Assembly: GCA_036381335.1 (NCBI GenBank)
Contig: DASVCZ010000056.1
Span: forward strand, 1-19,589
Direction of reading: 5' to 3'
Length of the DNA: 19,589 nt
Source of the DNA: DASVCZ01 sp036381335
GTDB taxonomy: Bacteria > Patescibacteriota > Microgenomatia > UBA1400 > PJMF01
Part shown: piece after piece, positions 13,307 to 19,589 of the stretch
Numbering within the stretch: the stretch's first letter is position 1
How the letters are laid out: each line of letters opens with the position of its first letter
Made by a program: the position numbers and the translations under genes
Notes under the pieces: model-generated
Databases searched by the model: none
Told to the model about the DNA's origin: nothing
What the model saw: only the letters and a program-made list of their open reading frames with translations

Positions 13307-15196
13307 ATGACAGATCCCTTTTCACAGCCCACCACTCCGCCTTTGCAACCAACGCCGATCACGCCGCCGCCGGCTCCCGTTTCGGCCCCTGGAGTGCAAC
13401 CAGCTCCACCTCAAGCGGCAACCCCTCCAGCCGCCCCAGCCCCTGTCGTTCCGCCAGTCACTGCTCCCAAAACCCCGACCGTTGGGCAACCATCAGTTGC
13501 CCCGCCTCCCACTACCACCTTGCAACCTATTCTTTCCGGCCAATCATTTGATCAAACTCATCCACGTCAACCATACCGGGGACCCAAACCAGCCGCCCTT
13601 TTTATTCTGGATGGCTGGGGCATTGGACCGAATAACGCGGGCAATGCCATTGCGTTAGCTCACACTCCCAATATGGATCGCTACTGGTTGTCTTTTCCTC
13701 ATACTCAGCTCGCAGCCAGCGGCGAAGCAGTTGGTTTGCCTCACGGTGAGGACGGCAATACCGAAACCGGCCACCTCAACATCGGAGCCGGCAGTATCGT
13801 CTATCAAGATCTACCTCGGATTAATATGTCAATTGCCGATGGTTCATATAACCTTAACCCGGCCTTCATGAATGCGTTCAACCACGTCCGCCAGCATTCA
13901 TCTACACTCCACCTGATGGGGTTAATTGGGGCGGGAGGCGTCCACTCTAATATTGAACATTTATACGCCTTGCTCAACCTGTGTAAGCTCCAAGGCATTA
14001 CCAGTGTCTACATTCACGGCTTCACCGACGGCCGAGACTCACCTCCTACCTCTGGCATTAATTATGTTCAGCAAATTGTGGACGCCTGTACGCGCTTGGG
14101 CCTGGGTAAATTTGCCACCCTTATGGGGCGATACTACGCCATGGATCGCGACAAGCGCTGGGAACGTATTCAAAAAGCATATGACGCCCTGACAGTGGGG
14201 AGCGATAACTGCACCACAGACCCTATCGGCGCCATGCGCGCTCAATATGATCAAGGTATCACCGATGAATTTATCGAACCAATTAACATTTGCAATGGCG
14301 ACGGCAGCCACCGAGTGGTGCAGGATAACGACGCGGTTATTTTCTTTAACTACCGGATTGACCGACCTCGTGAACTCACCAAAGCTTTTATGATGCCTGA
14401 CTTTGAGACCGGTATCAAACAAGAGGGCTTTGACCCCTATGCTATTAAATACGAAAAATCTCACTTAAAGAAAGCCGTTGGGGGAGCCACTTTTAAACGT
14501 CAAAAAGTAGTCCAAAACCTTTACTTTGTGACCATGACTCGTTACGAAGAAGGACTGCCAGTCGACGTCGCTTTCCCACCTCAATCAGTCAAAAATCCTA
14601 TTTGTAAGGTCTTTGCCGACCATGGTCTCAAACAACTGCGGATGGCCGAAAGTGAAAAAGAACGTTTCGTCACCTATTATATGAATGGTCAGCAAGAAGC
14701 TATTTACCCAGGAGAAGACCGGATTATTCTGCCTTCGAAAGGTGCTAAATCATACGATCAAGTCCCTGAGATGAGTGCTCGCGAAATTGGAGATCACATG
14801 ATCCAACGACTGAACGAGCAAGAGTATGATGTCATCATTGCCAACTTCGCCAACGCCGATATGGTTGGGCACACGGGCAATCTTCAGGCTACCATTAAAG
14901 CCTGTGAAATCTTGGATGAAGTGATAGGTAAGGTCGTTAAAGAAATTGTGAATAAAGGGGGCGTGGTGTTTATCACTGCCGATCACGGCAACGCGGAAGA
15001 ACTGATCAATAACACTACGGGCGAAGTCGATACTGAGCACTCTATTTATCCCGTTCCGTTTCTAATCATTGGCAAACAATTCATGAATCAGCCCAACATG
15101 TTACCGACCGGTATTCTGGCTGACGTGGCGCCAACCATGCTTAAAGTGATGGGGATTCCAAAGCCAGAATCGATGACTGGCCGAGCCTTACTTTAA
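13307..15196 (+). CDS. gpmI: 2,3-bisphosphoglycerate-independent phosphoglycerate mutase with proline-rich N-terminal extension
   Basis: From about residue 95 the protein is a standard iPGM: LFILDGWG with metal ligand D102, HLNIGAGSIVYQDLPRIN, HGFTDGRDSPPTSG, MGRYYAMDRDKRWERI, NFANADMVGHTG (Asp and His ligands), TADHGNAEE (Asp-His) and DTEHSIYPVPF (final His). It interconverts 3- and 2-phosphoglycerate through a phosphorylated residue and two Mn ions. The phosphorylated Ser of NSEVGH is Thr here (NTETGH, T152). Residues 1-90 are an extra low-complexity segment rich in Pro, Ala and Thr with PPP runs, giving 629 residues against the usual 510 or so. The ATG at 13307 lacks a Shine-Dalgarno; an in-frame TTG at 13520 is an alternative that would drop most of the extension. 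It is convergent with the DedA gene. Confidence 0.92.
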   Translation: MTDPFSQPTTPPLQPTPITPPPAPVSAPGVQPAPPQAATPPAAPAPVVPPVTAPKTPTVGQPSVAPPPTTTLQPILSGQSFDQTHPRQPYRGPKPAALFILDGWGIGPNNAGNAIALAHTPNMDRYWLSFPHTQLAASGEAVGLPHGEDGNTETGHLNIGAGSIVYQDLPRINMSIADGSYNLNPAFMNAFNHVRQHSSTLHLMGLIGAGGVHSNIEHLYALLNLCKLQGITSVYIHGFTDGRDSPPTSGINYVQQIVDACTRLGLGKFATLMGRYYAMDRDKRWERIQKAYDALTVGSDNCTTDPIGAMRAQYDQGITDEFIEPINICNGDGSHRVVQDNDAVIFFNYRIDRPRELTKAFMMPDFETGIKQEGFDPYAIKYEKSHLKKAVGGATFKRQKVVQNLYFVTMTRYEEGLPVDVAFPPQSVKNPICKVFADHGLKQLRMAESEKERFVTYYMNGQQEAIYPGEDRIILPSKGAKSYDQVPEMSAREIGDHMIQRLNEQEYDVIIANFANADMVGHTGNLQATIKACEILDEVIGKVVKEIVNKGGVVFITADHGNAEELINNTTGEVDTEHSIYPVPFLIIGKQFMNQPNMLPTGILADVAPTMLKVMGIPKPESMTGRALL

Positions 15197-15198
15197 GA

Positions 15199-15879
15199 TT
15201 ACTTGACCATTTTTTGGATTTTCTGAAGAAACCCATCCACACCACCTTCACTCTGGCGCTTTTTATAAAACCATAAGACAGCGACCCCCAACACCACCGC
15301 CATCAGCAGTTGCATCACCTTCTCAATGCTATCCAAACCTTCTTCTAATGAGTGTACCGCATCTAAACTTACATAGCCCAGATAGAGATAAAAACAATTA
15401 CGGACAATATTACCTAAAAAGCTAGAAACCAAGTAGGTGCGTAAGTTAAGTTTAATCACCCCACAAATAACCGAGATCGGCGCAGTCGGCACAATCGGGA
15501 TCGCTCGCAATAAAAAGAGGACGATGTCGTCCCGCCAGCCCTTATTTAAATATGAACCTAAGCTTTCAATTTCTTTATGTGAGACTCCAATAAATCGACC
15601 AAAATTTTTAATCACAAAGTCTTCACCTTTATCTGAAACGACATAAATGAAATAACTGGCGATCATTTTACCAAAGGCACCAATCACAGCCACCGCCCCC
15701 AAACCAAGCAAAGTCCATGATTGAGAAGAAGCAATTGAACCACTCGTGGTCATGACTAAAGGCGAAGGGATAGGCGCGATCAGTTCTTCAATGAAGGATC
15801 CTATGAAAGCAAACCAAGGCAATGGAATCTGCTGAGCTAAGTTTTCTAACCAGTGGATGAGGGGGCTTAAAAATGACAT
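15199..15879 (-). CDS. DedA/SNARE-associated-family membrane protein
   Basis: The 226-residue protein has the DedA layout: an acidic pair followed by a proline motif in an early re-entrant helix (SFIEELIAPIPSP, 28-40), a Gly-rich transmembrane segment (about 56-81), the signature LLRAIPIVPTAPISVICG (123-140) with R125 and prolines, another helix (about 148-170) and a C-terminal helix (about 188-206) with a basic tail. DedA proteins are now linked to flipping or recycling of lipid carriers such as undecaprenyl phosphate and to proton-motive-force balance; which role applies here is not visible. No Shine-Dalgarno precedes the ATG; a TACGAT -10-like box lies 9 nt upstream (15889-15894). It ends two bases from the mutase stop, with no obvious shared terminator. 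Confidence 0.87.
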   Translation of the reverse strand: MSFLSPLIHWLENLAQQIPLPWFAFIGSFIEELIAPIPSPLVMTTSGSIASSQSWTLLGLGAVAVIGAFGKMIASYFIYVVSDKGEDFVIKNFGRFIGVSHKEIESLGSYLNKGWRDDIVLFLLRAIPIVPTAPISVICGVIKLNLRTYLVSSFLGNIVRNCFYLYLGYVSLDAVHSLEEGLDSIEKVMQLLMAVVLGVAVLWFYKKRQSEGGVDGFLQKIQKMVK

Positions 15880-15963
15880 AAGAAGCTTATCGTAACATAT
15901 TTAGAGAGTAGAGTAATTGGTAGCTATCGCTAAAAAAACAAATCTCAATCATTTGATTACTTA

Positions 15964-15979
15964 TGATCTATTAAGATCA
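15964..15979. promoter_or_regulatory. Palindrome upstream of lexA, candidate operator
   Basis: TGATCT-ATTA-AGATCA is a 6+4+6 inverted repeat located 80 nt before the lexA start, in the 180-bp region divergent from the DedA gene. LexA normally binds a palindrome near its own promoter, so this is a candidate autoregulatory site. It does not match the E. coli or Bacillus consensus, and I saw no copy at uvrB. Confidence 0.35.
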
Positions 15980-16048
15980 GCTTGTCTCTTCGGCCTGTCT
16001 TCGGTTATCCTTACTTTAATTCGGGATTATTACGCCCAAATAATAAGC

Positions 16049-16055
16049 AAAGGAG
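16049..16055 (+). promoter_or_regulatory. Shine-Dalgarno sequence that decides the lexA start
   Basis: AAAGGAG lies 4 nt before the ATG at 16060. The longer in-frame reading from the TTG at 15982 adds 26 residues unlike any LexA N-terminus, so ATG 16060 is preferred. Confidence 0.85.
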
Positions 16056-16059
16056 TCTA

Positions 16060-16680
16060 ATGCCCATCACTTTATACAAGCGCCAACGTCAAATTGTAGA
16101 TTTCATCGCTCAATACGTCCAGAAGCATGGGTACGCTCCCACCTTACAAGAGATTGCAGATGCCATTAATGTGTCGTCGTTAGCGACCGTTCACGAGCAC
16201 TTGCAAGCTTTGGAGCGTAAAAAAGTGATCAAGAAATTCGAGGGTGCCGTCAGAGGAATTGAGTTGATTGACCGCACCTTCCTACGAATGACTGATAGCG
16301 TTGATTTGCCTTTAATGGGCTACATCGCTGCCGGTTCCCCGATTGAGCCTCACTCCGATCCCAACGCTACCTTTAAAGTTTCACCTCATTTAGTCACGGG
16401 CAAGAAACGCGCCTACGTGCTGCAGGTCAAAGGTCAGTCGATGATCGAAGATCACATTGATGACGGTGATTACGTGGTCATTGAGGAGACCAATGATGTC
16501 AACAATGGTGATATCGTGGTGGCTCTATTAGACAATGGTCTGGCAACCTTGAAACGCTACTACAAAGAGCTAACTCGCGTTCGCTTAGAACCTGCTAACT
16601 CAACCATGAGTCCGATCTACGCAACTAATGTCCAAATTCAAGGAAGAGTAGTGGGATTGATTCGGAAGTTTAGTTACTAA
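16060..16680 (+). CDS. lexA: LexA repressor
   Basis: The 206-residue protein has an N-terminal winged helix-turn-helix (about 5-60; QEIADAINVSSLATVHEHLQ contains the recognition helix) and a C-terminal S24 peptidase domain. The self-cleavage bond is A91-G92 in GYIAAGSP, the nucleophile is S127 (KGQSMIEDHI) and the general base is K165 (GLATLKRYY). LexA represses SOS genes and cleaves itself when RecA filaments form on damaged DNA. All catalytic residues are present, so it should be inducible. The start follows AAAGGAG. It has its own upstream region of 180 bp holding a 16-bp palindrome that could be its operator. uvrB, a classic SOS gene, lies about 1.3 kb downstream. Confidence 0.95.
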   Translation: MPITLYKRQRQIVDFIAQYVQKHGYAPTLQEIADAINVSSLATVHEHLQALERKKVIKKFEGAVRGIELIDRTFLRMTDSVDLPLMGYIAAGSPIEPHSDPNATFKVSPHLVTGKKRAYVLQVKGQSMIEDHIDDGDYVVIEETNDVNNGDIVVALLDNGLATLKRYYKELTRVRLEPANSTMSPIYATNVQIQGRVVGLIRKFSY

Positions 16681-16681
16681 A

Positions 16682-17227
16682 TCATTTGTGCGAATCAAAT
16701 TTTTTTTCTTGGTACTTTTCTTGATGATTAACATAACATCTTAAGACAAAAATATAGTCCGACAAGCGATTGACATACTTTAAGATTAGGGGGGAAACAT
16801 CGGTAGTCTGAGCATAGCGAACAACTAACCGTTCAAGACGACGGACTACCGTCCGGGTTACATCCAAAGTCGCTGCTGCTTCATTGCCACCAGGATAAAG
16901 AAATTTTGTCGTCCAGTCTTGACCCATAGCTGCTTGCAACTCCTCCGACTCTTTTTCTAACTTTTGGAGTTTAGCTTCACTCAGTTTAGCTTTAGGTGAT
17001 TGGGCAATTTCAGCGCCAATGTAAAAGAGTGTGTCTTGGATTTCTAAGAGAAACTTTTTTTGTGGTTGAAAGTGGTCAGAAAGTTTAGCCAGGGAAAGAC
17101 CGATCCAAGAATTGACTTCATCTTGGCTACCAAGGACTTCAAAGATAAACTCTTCTTTGCCGACTCGTTGGCCGTTAGCCAAGCCTGATGTGCCTTTATC
17201 ACCGGTTTTGGTGGAAACTAAGAGCAT
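16682..17227 (-). CDS. PduO-type ATP:cob(I)alamin adenosyltransferase
   Basis: The 181-residue protein carries the family motifs in order: the ATP-binding TKTGDKGTSG (6-15), the GSQDEVNSWIGL segment (33-44), KFLYPGGNEAAATLD (108-122), RTVVRRLER (125-133) and YVNRLSDYIFVLRCY (151-165). These make up the trimeric, all-helical enzyme that transfers adenosyl from ATP to cob(I)alamin, yielding coenzyme B12. No other cobalamin gene is in the window, so it probably serves salvaged cobalamin and one B12-dependent enzyme elsewhere, for example a ribonucleotide reductase. The ATG lacks a Shine-Dalgarno; TATACT (17238-17243) sits 10 nt upstream and overlaps the end of the CofE-like gene by one base. The gene is convergent with lexA. 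Confidence 0.93.
   Translation of the reverse strand: MLLVSTKTGDKGTSGLANGQRVGKEEFIFEVLGSQDEVNSWIGLSLAKLSDHFQPQKKFLLEIQDTLFYIGAEIAQSPKAKLSEAKLQKLEKESEELQAAMGQDWTTKFLYPGGNEAAATLDVTRTVVRRLERLVVRYAQTTDVSPLILKYVNRLSDYIFVLRCYVNHQEKYQEKKFDSHK
16684..16707 (+). terminator. Weak candidate terminator for lexA
   Basis: ATTTG (16684-16688) can pair with CAAAT (16696-16700), followed by at least seven T (16701-16707). The stem is short and AT-rich and lies within the end of the convergent adenosyltransferase gene, so only the T tract is convincing. Confidence 0.3.
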
Positions 17228-17237
17228 ATATAGCCTG

Positions 17238-17243
17238 AGTATA
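17238..17243 (-). promoter_or_regulatory. -10 box upstream of the adenosyltransferase gene
   Basis: TATACT on the minus strand lies 10 nt before the ATG at 17227, predicting a leader of only about 3-4 nt. It sits immediately after the end of the CofE-like gene, so the adenosyltransferase may be transcribed separately. Confidence 0.4.
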
Positions 17244-17975
17244 CTATCTTTGCTGCCACTCCGCTTTAGTTAATATCGGCGCGTAGGCATCTGCTTCCAG
17301 CTCTATTTTCAGCATGGCTTGCTCTTCGACAGTGGGCGGATGATCAACGAACTCAACCTGTCGCGCATCTTCTATTACACACAGTGGCATGGCTTCGTCG
17401 ACTTCACCCATTTCCACCACCGCGGCCGCAGCTAAGCCCTCAGCCACGTTAACCTGCGTCATCTGCATCTCATAGCCAAACAAATCTGTATCACCACGCT
17501 TGTCCAACAATGCCTTAAAACCACAGTGGGCCAGAGAAGTACCCATGGTACCCCACTTTAAAGGGAAAGTCTTGCTATCGGTAATTAAGACACCCACTTG
17601 GTTAAGGCCATATTCTTGCTTTAGAAACTTCCATATCTTTTCCGCTGATACATAGGGCTTATCAGGCAGCAACACATACTGGCCACCAGCATTAGATTTA
17701 TCAATACCAGCATTGACGGCTAAAATGCCGTGCTTCACCGTGAGCATAATGTCATAGGCTGATTGGGAGGGCTCGGTGTAGTACTCGGCCTCCTGACGCA
17801 CCAAATCATGCTTATCGATGTCGGTGGGTCTCACGTTATTTTCCCAGAGCGCCACCACTTTAGAAGTAATAACCAAAATCGATTTTTCTGGTAATGAAGG
17901 GACTGCTTGCTTAATTAACTGCAGCATATCATCGCCAGCGTGCACAATGGGAGTTTTGATGGGAGTAATCTTCAT
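17244..17975 (-). CDS. CofE-like ligase (coenzyme F420-0:L-glutamate ligase family)
   Basis: The fold-defining motifs of the F420_ligase family are present: ILVITSKVVALWE (33-45), GILAVNAGIDKSN (83-95), YVLLPDKPYVSA (100-111), VGVLITDS (127-134), LLDKRGDTDLFGYEM (156-170) and the Ala-rich GLAAAAVVEMGE (180-191). In F420 enzymes ITDS is followed by GRPWRxG, which binds substrate. Here it reads KTFPLKWG, so the active-site loop is changed. The known enzyme adds glutamate to the F420 precursor using GTP. No other F420 gene is in the window, so an amide-bond-forming role on another substrate is more likely than F420 synthesis. A TATAAT lies 6 nt before the ATG without a Shine-Dalgarno. It is divergent from uvrB. 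Confidence 0.82.
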   Translation of the reverse strand: MKITPIKTPIVHAGDDMLQLIKQAVPSLPEKSILVITSKVVALWENNVRPTDIDKHDLVRQEAEYYTEPSQSAYDIMLTVKHGILAVNAGIDKSNAGGQYVLLPDKPYVSAEKIWKFLKQEYGLNQVGVLITDSKTFPLKWGTMGTSLAHCGFKALLDKRGDTDLFGYEMQMTQVNVAEGLAAAAVVEMGEVDEAMPLCVIEDARQVEFVDHPPTVEEQAMLKIELEADAYAPILTKAEWQQR

Positions 17976-17981
17976 ACAAGC

Positions 17982-17987
17982 ATTATA
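17982..17987 (-). promoter_or_regulatory. -10 box for the leaderless CofE-like gene
   Basis: A perfect TATAAT on the minus strand ends 6 nt before the ATG at 17975, with no Shine-Dalgarno sequence. It is divergent from, and interlocked with, the uvrB promoter. Confidence 0.55.
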
Positions 17988-18003
17988 TCAGGGGAAAGTA
18001 GGG

Positions 18004-18009
18004 TATAAT
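18004..18009 (+). promoter_or_regulatory. -10 box for uvrB, leaderless or nearly so
   Basis: A perfect TATAAT ends 8 nt before the ATG at 18018. No Shine-Dalgarno sequence is evident. Its expected -35 position (about 17981-17986) falls on the -10 box of the opposite-strand gene. Confidence 0.55.
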
Positions 18010-18017
18010 AAAGGCTC

Positions 18018-19589
18018 ATGAATTTCCAATTAGAATCAAAATTCCAGCCGACCGGAGACCAGCCGGCGGCCATTGAAAAGCTCGTCCAGGGAGTGGAGCG
18101 CGGGCGTAACCATCAGGTGTTATTGGGAGTCACAGGTTCTGGAAAAACCTTTACGGTGGCTAACGTCATTCAAAAAACCCAAAAGCCCACATTGGTCATT
18201 GCCCATAATAAAACCCTAGCCGCTCAACTTTATCAAGAATTCCGGGATTTTTTTCCTCATAACGCCGTCAGCTACTTCGTCTCCTACTACGACTACTACC
18301 AGCCTGAAGCCTATATTCCCACTACCGACACCTACATTGAAAAAGACTCCAGCATCAACGATGACATTGATAAGTTGCGCCTAGCAGCCACCACCAACTT
18401 AATGACCCGCCGGGACGTGATTATCGTAGCTTCGGTCTCGTGTATTTATAACTTAGGTTCGCCAGTGGAGTACGGTCGTTACATGTTGCGACTGATAGAA
18501 GGGGAAATTATTTCTCGGGAAACTTTGCTCTTACAGTTAGCCAACTTACAGTACGAACGGTCGAACGTTGATTTAATGCGAGGTACCTTCCGGTTGCGTG
18601 GTGACACCATCCAAGTCTGGCCGGCATACGAGGATCGAGCGCTTAAAATCGACACTTTAGAAAACAAAATTGTGTCGCTGAATTGGATCGACCCAGTTAG
18701 TGGTCTGGTTTTGCCGACTGAGCCTAATCCTGATCTCAAGTATGCTCCCGCCGAAGAAAAGCACGAATCCAAAATGTTTGTCATTTATCCCGCTAAGCAC
18801 TACGTAGTCAATCCGGTGACTAAAGAGGATGCCATTGCCAACATCCGTCGGGATCTCCAACTTCGATTACAAGAATTTAAAGACCAAGGCAAAGTCATCG
18901 AAGCCTACCGCTTAGAACAAAAAGTTAACTACGACTTGGAAATGATTTCCAACTTAGGCTTCACCAACGGTATTGAAAACTACTCTCGTTACTTCGACGG
19001 TCGCAAGCCTGGAGATGCTCCATTCACCTTGTTAGATTACTTCCATGAAAATTCTAAAATGTTTGATACCGGTGGGTTCTTAACAGTAGTCGATGAAAGT
19101 CACATTACTTTGTCGCAAATTCGCGGCATGTACAACGGTGATCAAGCTCGCAAAACCACGCTGGTTGATTATGGTTTCCGCTTGCCCAGCGCCATGGATA
19201 ACCGCCCATTGCAGTTTCACGAATTCTTAGCTAACAACAATCAATTTTTACATGTCTCTGCCACACCCAATGAGTGGGAAATTTCCCAAGCGGGTGGGGA
19301 AGTGGTGGAGCAGTTAATTCGGCCTACCGGCTTGGTGGATCCAGAGGTGGAACTACGACCCAGCAAAGGTCAAATTGAAGACTTAATTATTGAAATTATT
19401 CAACGGAAGCAAAAAAATCAACGAGTATTGGTCACTACTTTGACCAAGAAAATGGCGGAAGCGCTGACTGATTACTTAAATGATAAGGTTAAAATAGACA
19501 AATTAGTAGCCAGTTATCAAGAAAAAGCCACACACCGCCGAGCAGAGGAAAATTCCGAGAAGATAATTCGAGCCAATGAACAGTTGCCC
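18018..19589 (+). CDS. uvrB: Excinuclease ABC subunit B (UvrB), cut by window end
   Basis: The first 524 codons are present and run off the window; complete UvrB is about 660-700 residues. Visible motifs are PTGDQPAAI (11-19), Walker A GVTGSGKT (37-44), the beta-hairpin region YYDYYQPEAYIPTTDTYIEK with DSSINDDIDKLR (90-121), the DESH box (D359), the SATPNEWE region and TLTKKMAEALTDYL (474-487). UvrB loads onto damaged DNA with UvrA, inserts its beta-hairpin to verify the lesion and recruits UvrC for nucleotide excision repair. After residue 487 the expected YLHSDIDTLER motif does not appear; a charged segment of at least 37 residues occupies this place. No frameshift explains this, since the other frames have stops. 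It is likely leaderless, with TATAAT 8 nt upstream. Confidence 0.96.
   Translation, partial: MNFQLESKFQPTGDQPAAIEKLVQGVERGRNHQVLLGVTGSGKTFTVANVIQKTQKPTLVIAHNKTLAAQLYQEFRDFFPHNAVSYFVSYYDYYQPEAYIPTTDTYIEKDSSINDDIDKLRLAATTNLMTRRDVIIVASVSCIYNLGSPVEYGRYMLRLIEGEIISRETLLLQLANLQYERSNVDLMRGTFRLRGDTIQVWPAYEDRALKIDTLENKIVSLNWIDPVSGLVLPTEPNPDLKYAPAEEKHESKMFVIYPAKHYVVNPVTKEDAIANIRRDLQLRLQEFKDQGKVIEAYRLEQKVNYDLEMISNLGFTNGIENYSRYFDGRKPGDAPFTLLDYFHENSKMFDTGGFLTVVDESHITLSQIRGMYNGDQARKTTLVDYGFRLPSAMDNRPLQFHEFLANNNQFLHVSATPNEWEISQAGGEVVEQLIRPTGLVDPEVELRPSKGQIEDLIIEIIQRKQKNQRVLVTTLTKKMAEALTDYLNDKVKIDKLVASYQEKATHRRAEENSEKIIRANEQLP

Noticed and set aside
13195..13551. 118-codon ORF in another frame across the enolase/mutase junction
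   Set aside because: It is Pro/Ser/His-rich only because it reads the low-complexity GC-rich start of the mutase gene out of frame; both real genes are well supported there.
14039..14464. 141-codon minus-strand ORF within the mutase gene
   Set aside because: It lies opposite conserved iPGM motifs, with no ribosome binding site or recognisable domain.
15982..16059. 26-residue N-terminal extension of LexA from a TTG codon
   Set aside because: The family starts at the winged helix, and AAAGGAG immediately precedes the ATG at 16060.
9583..17429. Three NotI-type GCGGCCGC octamers (9583, 12126, 17422)
   Set aside because: Each falls in a run of alanine codons, so codon composition explains them; no other shared sequence surrounds them.
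19479..19589. Frameshift at the end of uvrB
   Set aside because: The two alternative frames hit stops at once (TAA/TAG near 19480-19500) and none restores the expected YLHSD motif; an insertion fits better.
1..19589. CRISPR array, transposon, phage or toxin-antitoxin module
   Set aside because: No regularly spaced repeats, transposase, integrase or phage motifs, or small paired toxin-like ORFs were found; the genes are mainly core metabolism and repair.

Overview
The window looks like ordinary chromosomal DNA from a small-genome, ultra-compact bacterium. A member of the Candidate Phyla Radiation (Patescibacteria), perhaps Microgenomates-like, is the best guess. This is inference from tight gene packing, a short HolA, CPR-style divergent central-metabolism enzymes and many starts sitting a few bases after a TATAAT-like box. 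The standard code fits, since TGA is used as a stop. No phage, transposon, CRISPR array or rRNA was seen.

Layout. (1) Positions 1-985 hold the end of a membrane-anchored lysozyme-like protein, an apparent orphan small RNA with an excellent promoter and a rho-independent terminator, and a convergent tRNA-Leu(UAG). (2) Positions 986-2793 hold an unknown membrane protein, a YgjP-type metallopeptidase and a convergent unknown 4-TM membrane protein. (3) Positions 2912-9888 hold holA and then a sugar-phosphate/nucleotide-sugar run: phosphomannomutase/phosphoglucomutase, a zinc-ribbon Nudix hydrolase, a GlmU/ST0452-like sugar nucleotidyltransferase, a HAD phosphatase, a bifunctional phosphoglucose/phosphomannose isomerase and a ManA-like isomerase. 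Together these could interconvert glucose-6-P, fructose-6-P and mannose-6-P and activate sugars for surface glycans. (4) Positions 9932-15196 hold a tight three-gene lower-glycolysis run: a PEP-synthase-like protein, an enolase homologue and a cofactor-independent phosphoglycerate mutase. (5) Positions 15199-19589 hold a DedA-family membrane protein, LexA, a PduO-type cobalamin adenosyltransferase, a CofE-like ligase and, divergently, uvrB cut by the window end.

Most notable is region 4. All three proteins depart from their families at catalytic positions. The PEP-synthase-like protein has lost the phosphohistidine and other signature residues. The enolase has L-V in place of the D-E that carries the catalytic acid (yeast Glu211). 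The mutase has Thr in place of the phosphorylated Ser and carries a proline-rich N-terminal extension of about 90 residues. Other points are the orphan small RNA at about 683-786, the pattern of probable leaderless promoters including an interlocked divergent pair between the CofE-like gene and uvrB, and an insertion beginning in the UvrB helicase domain.
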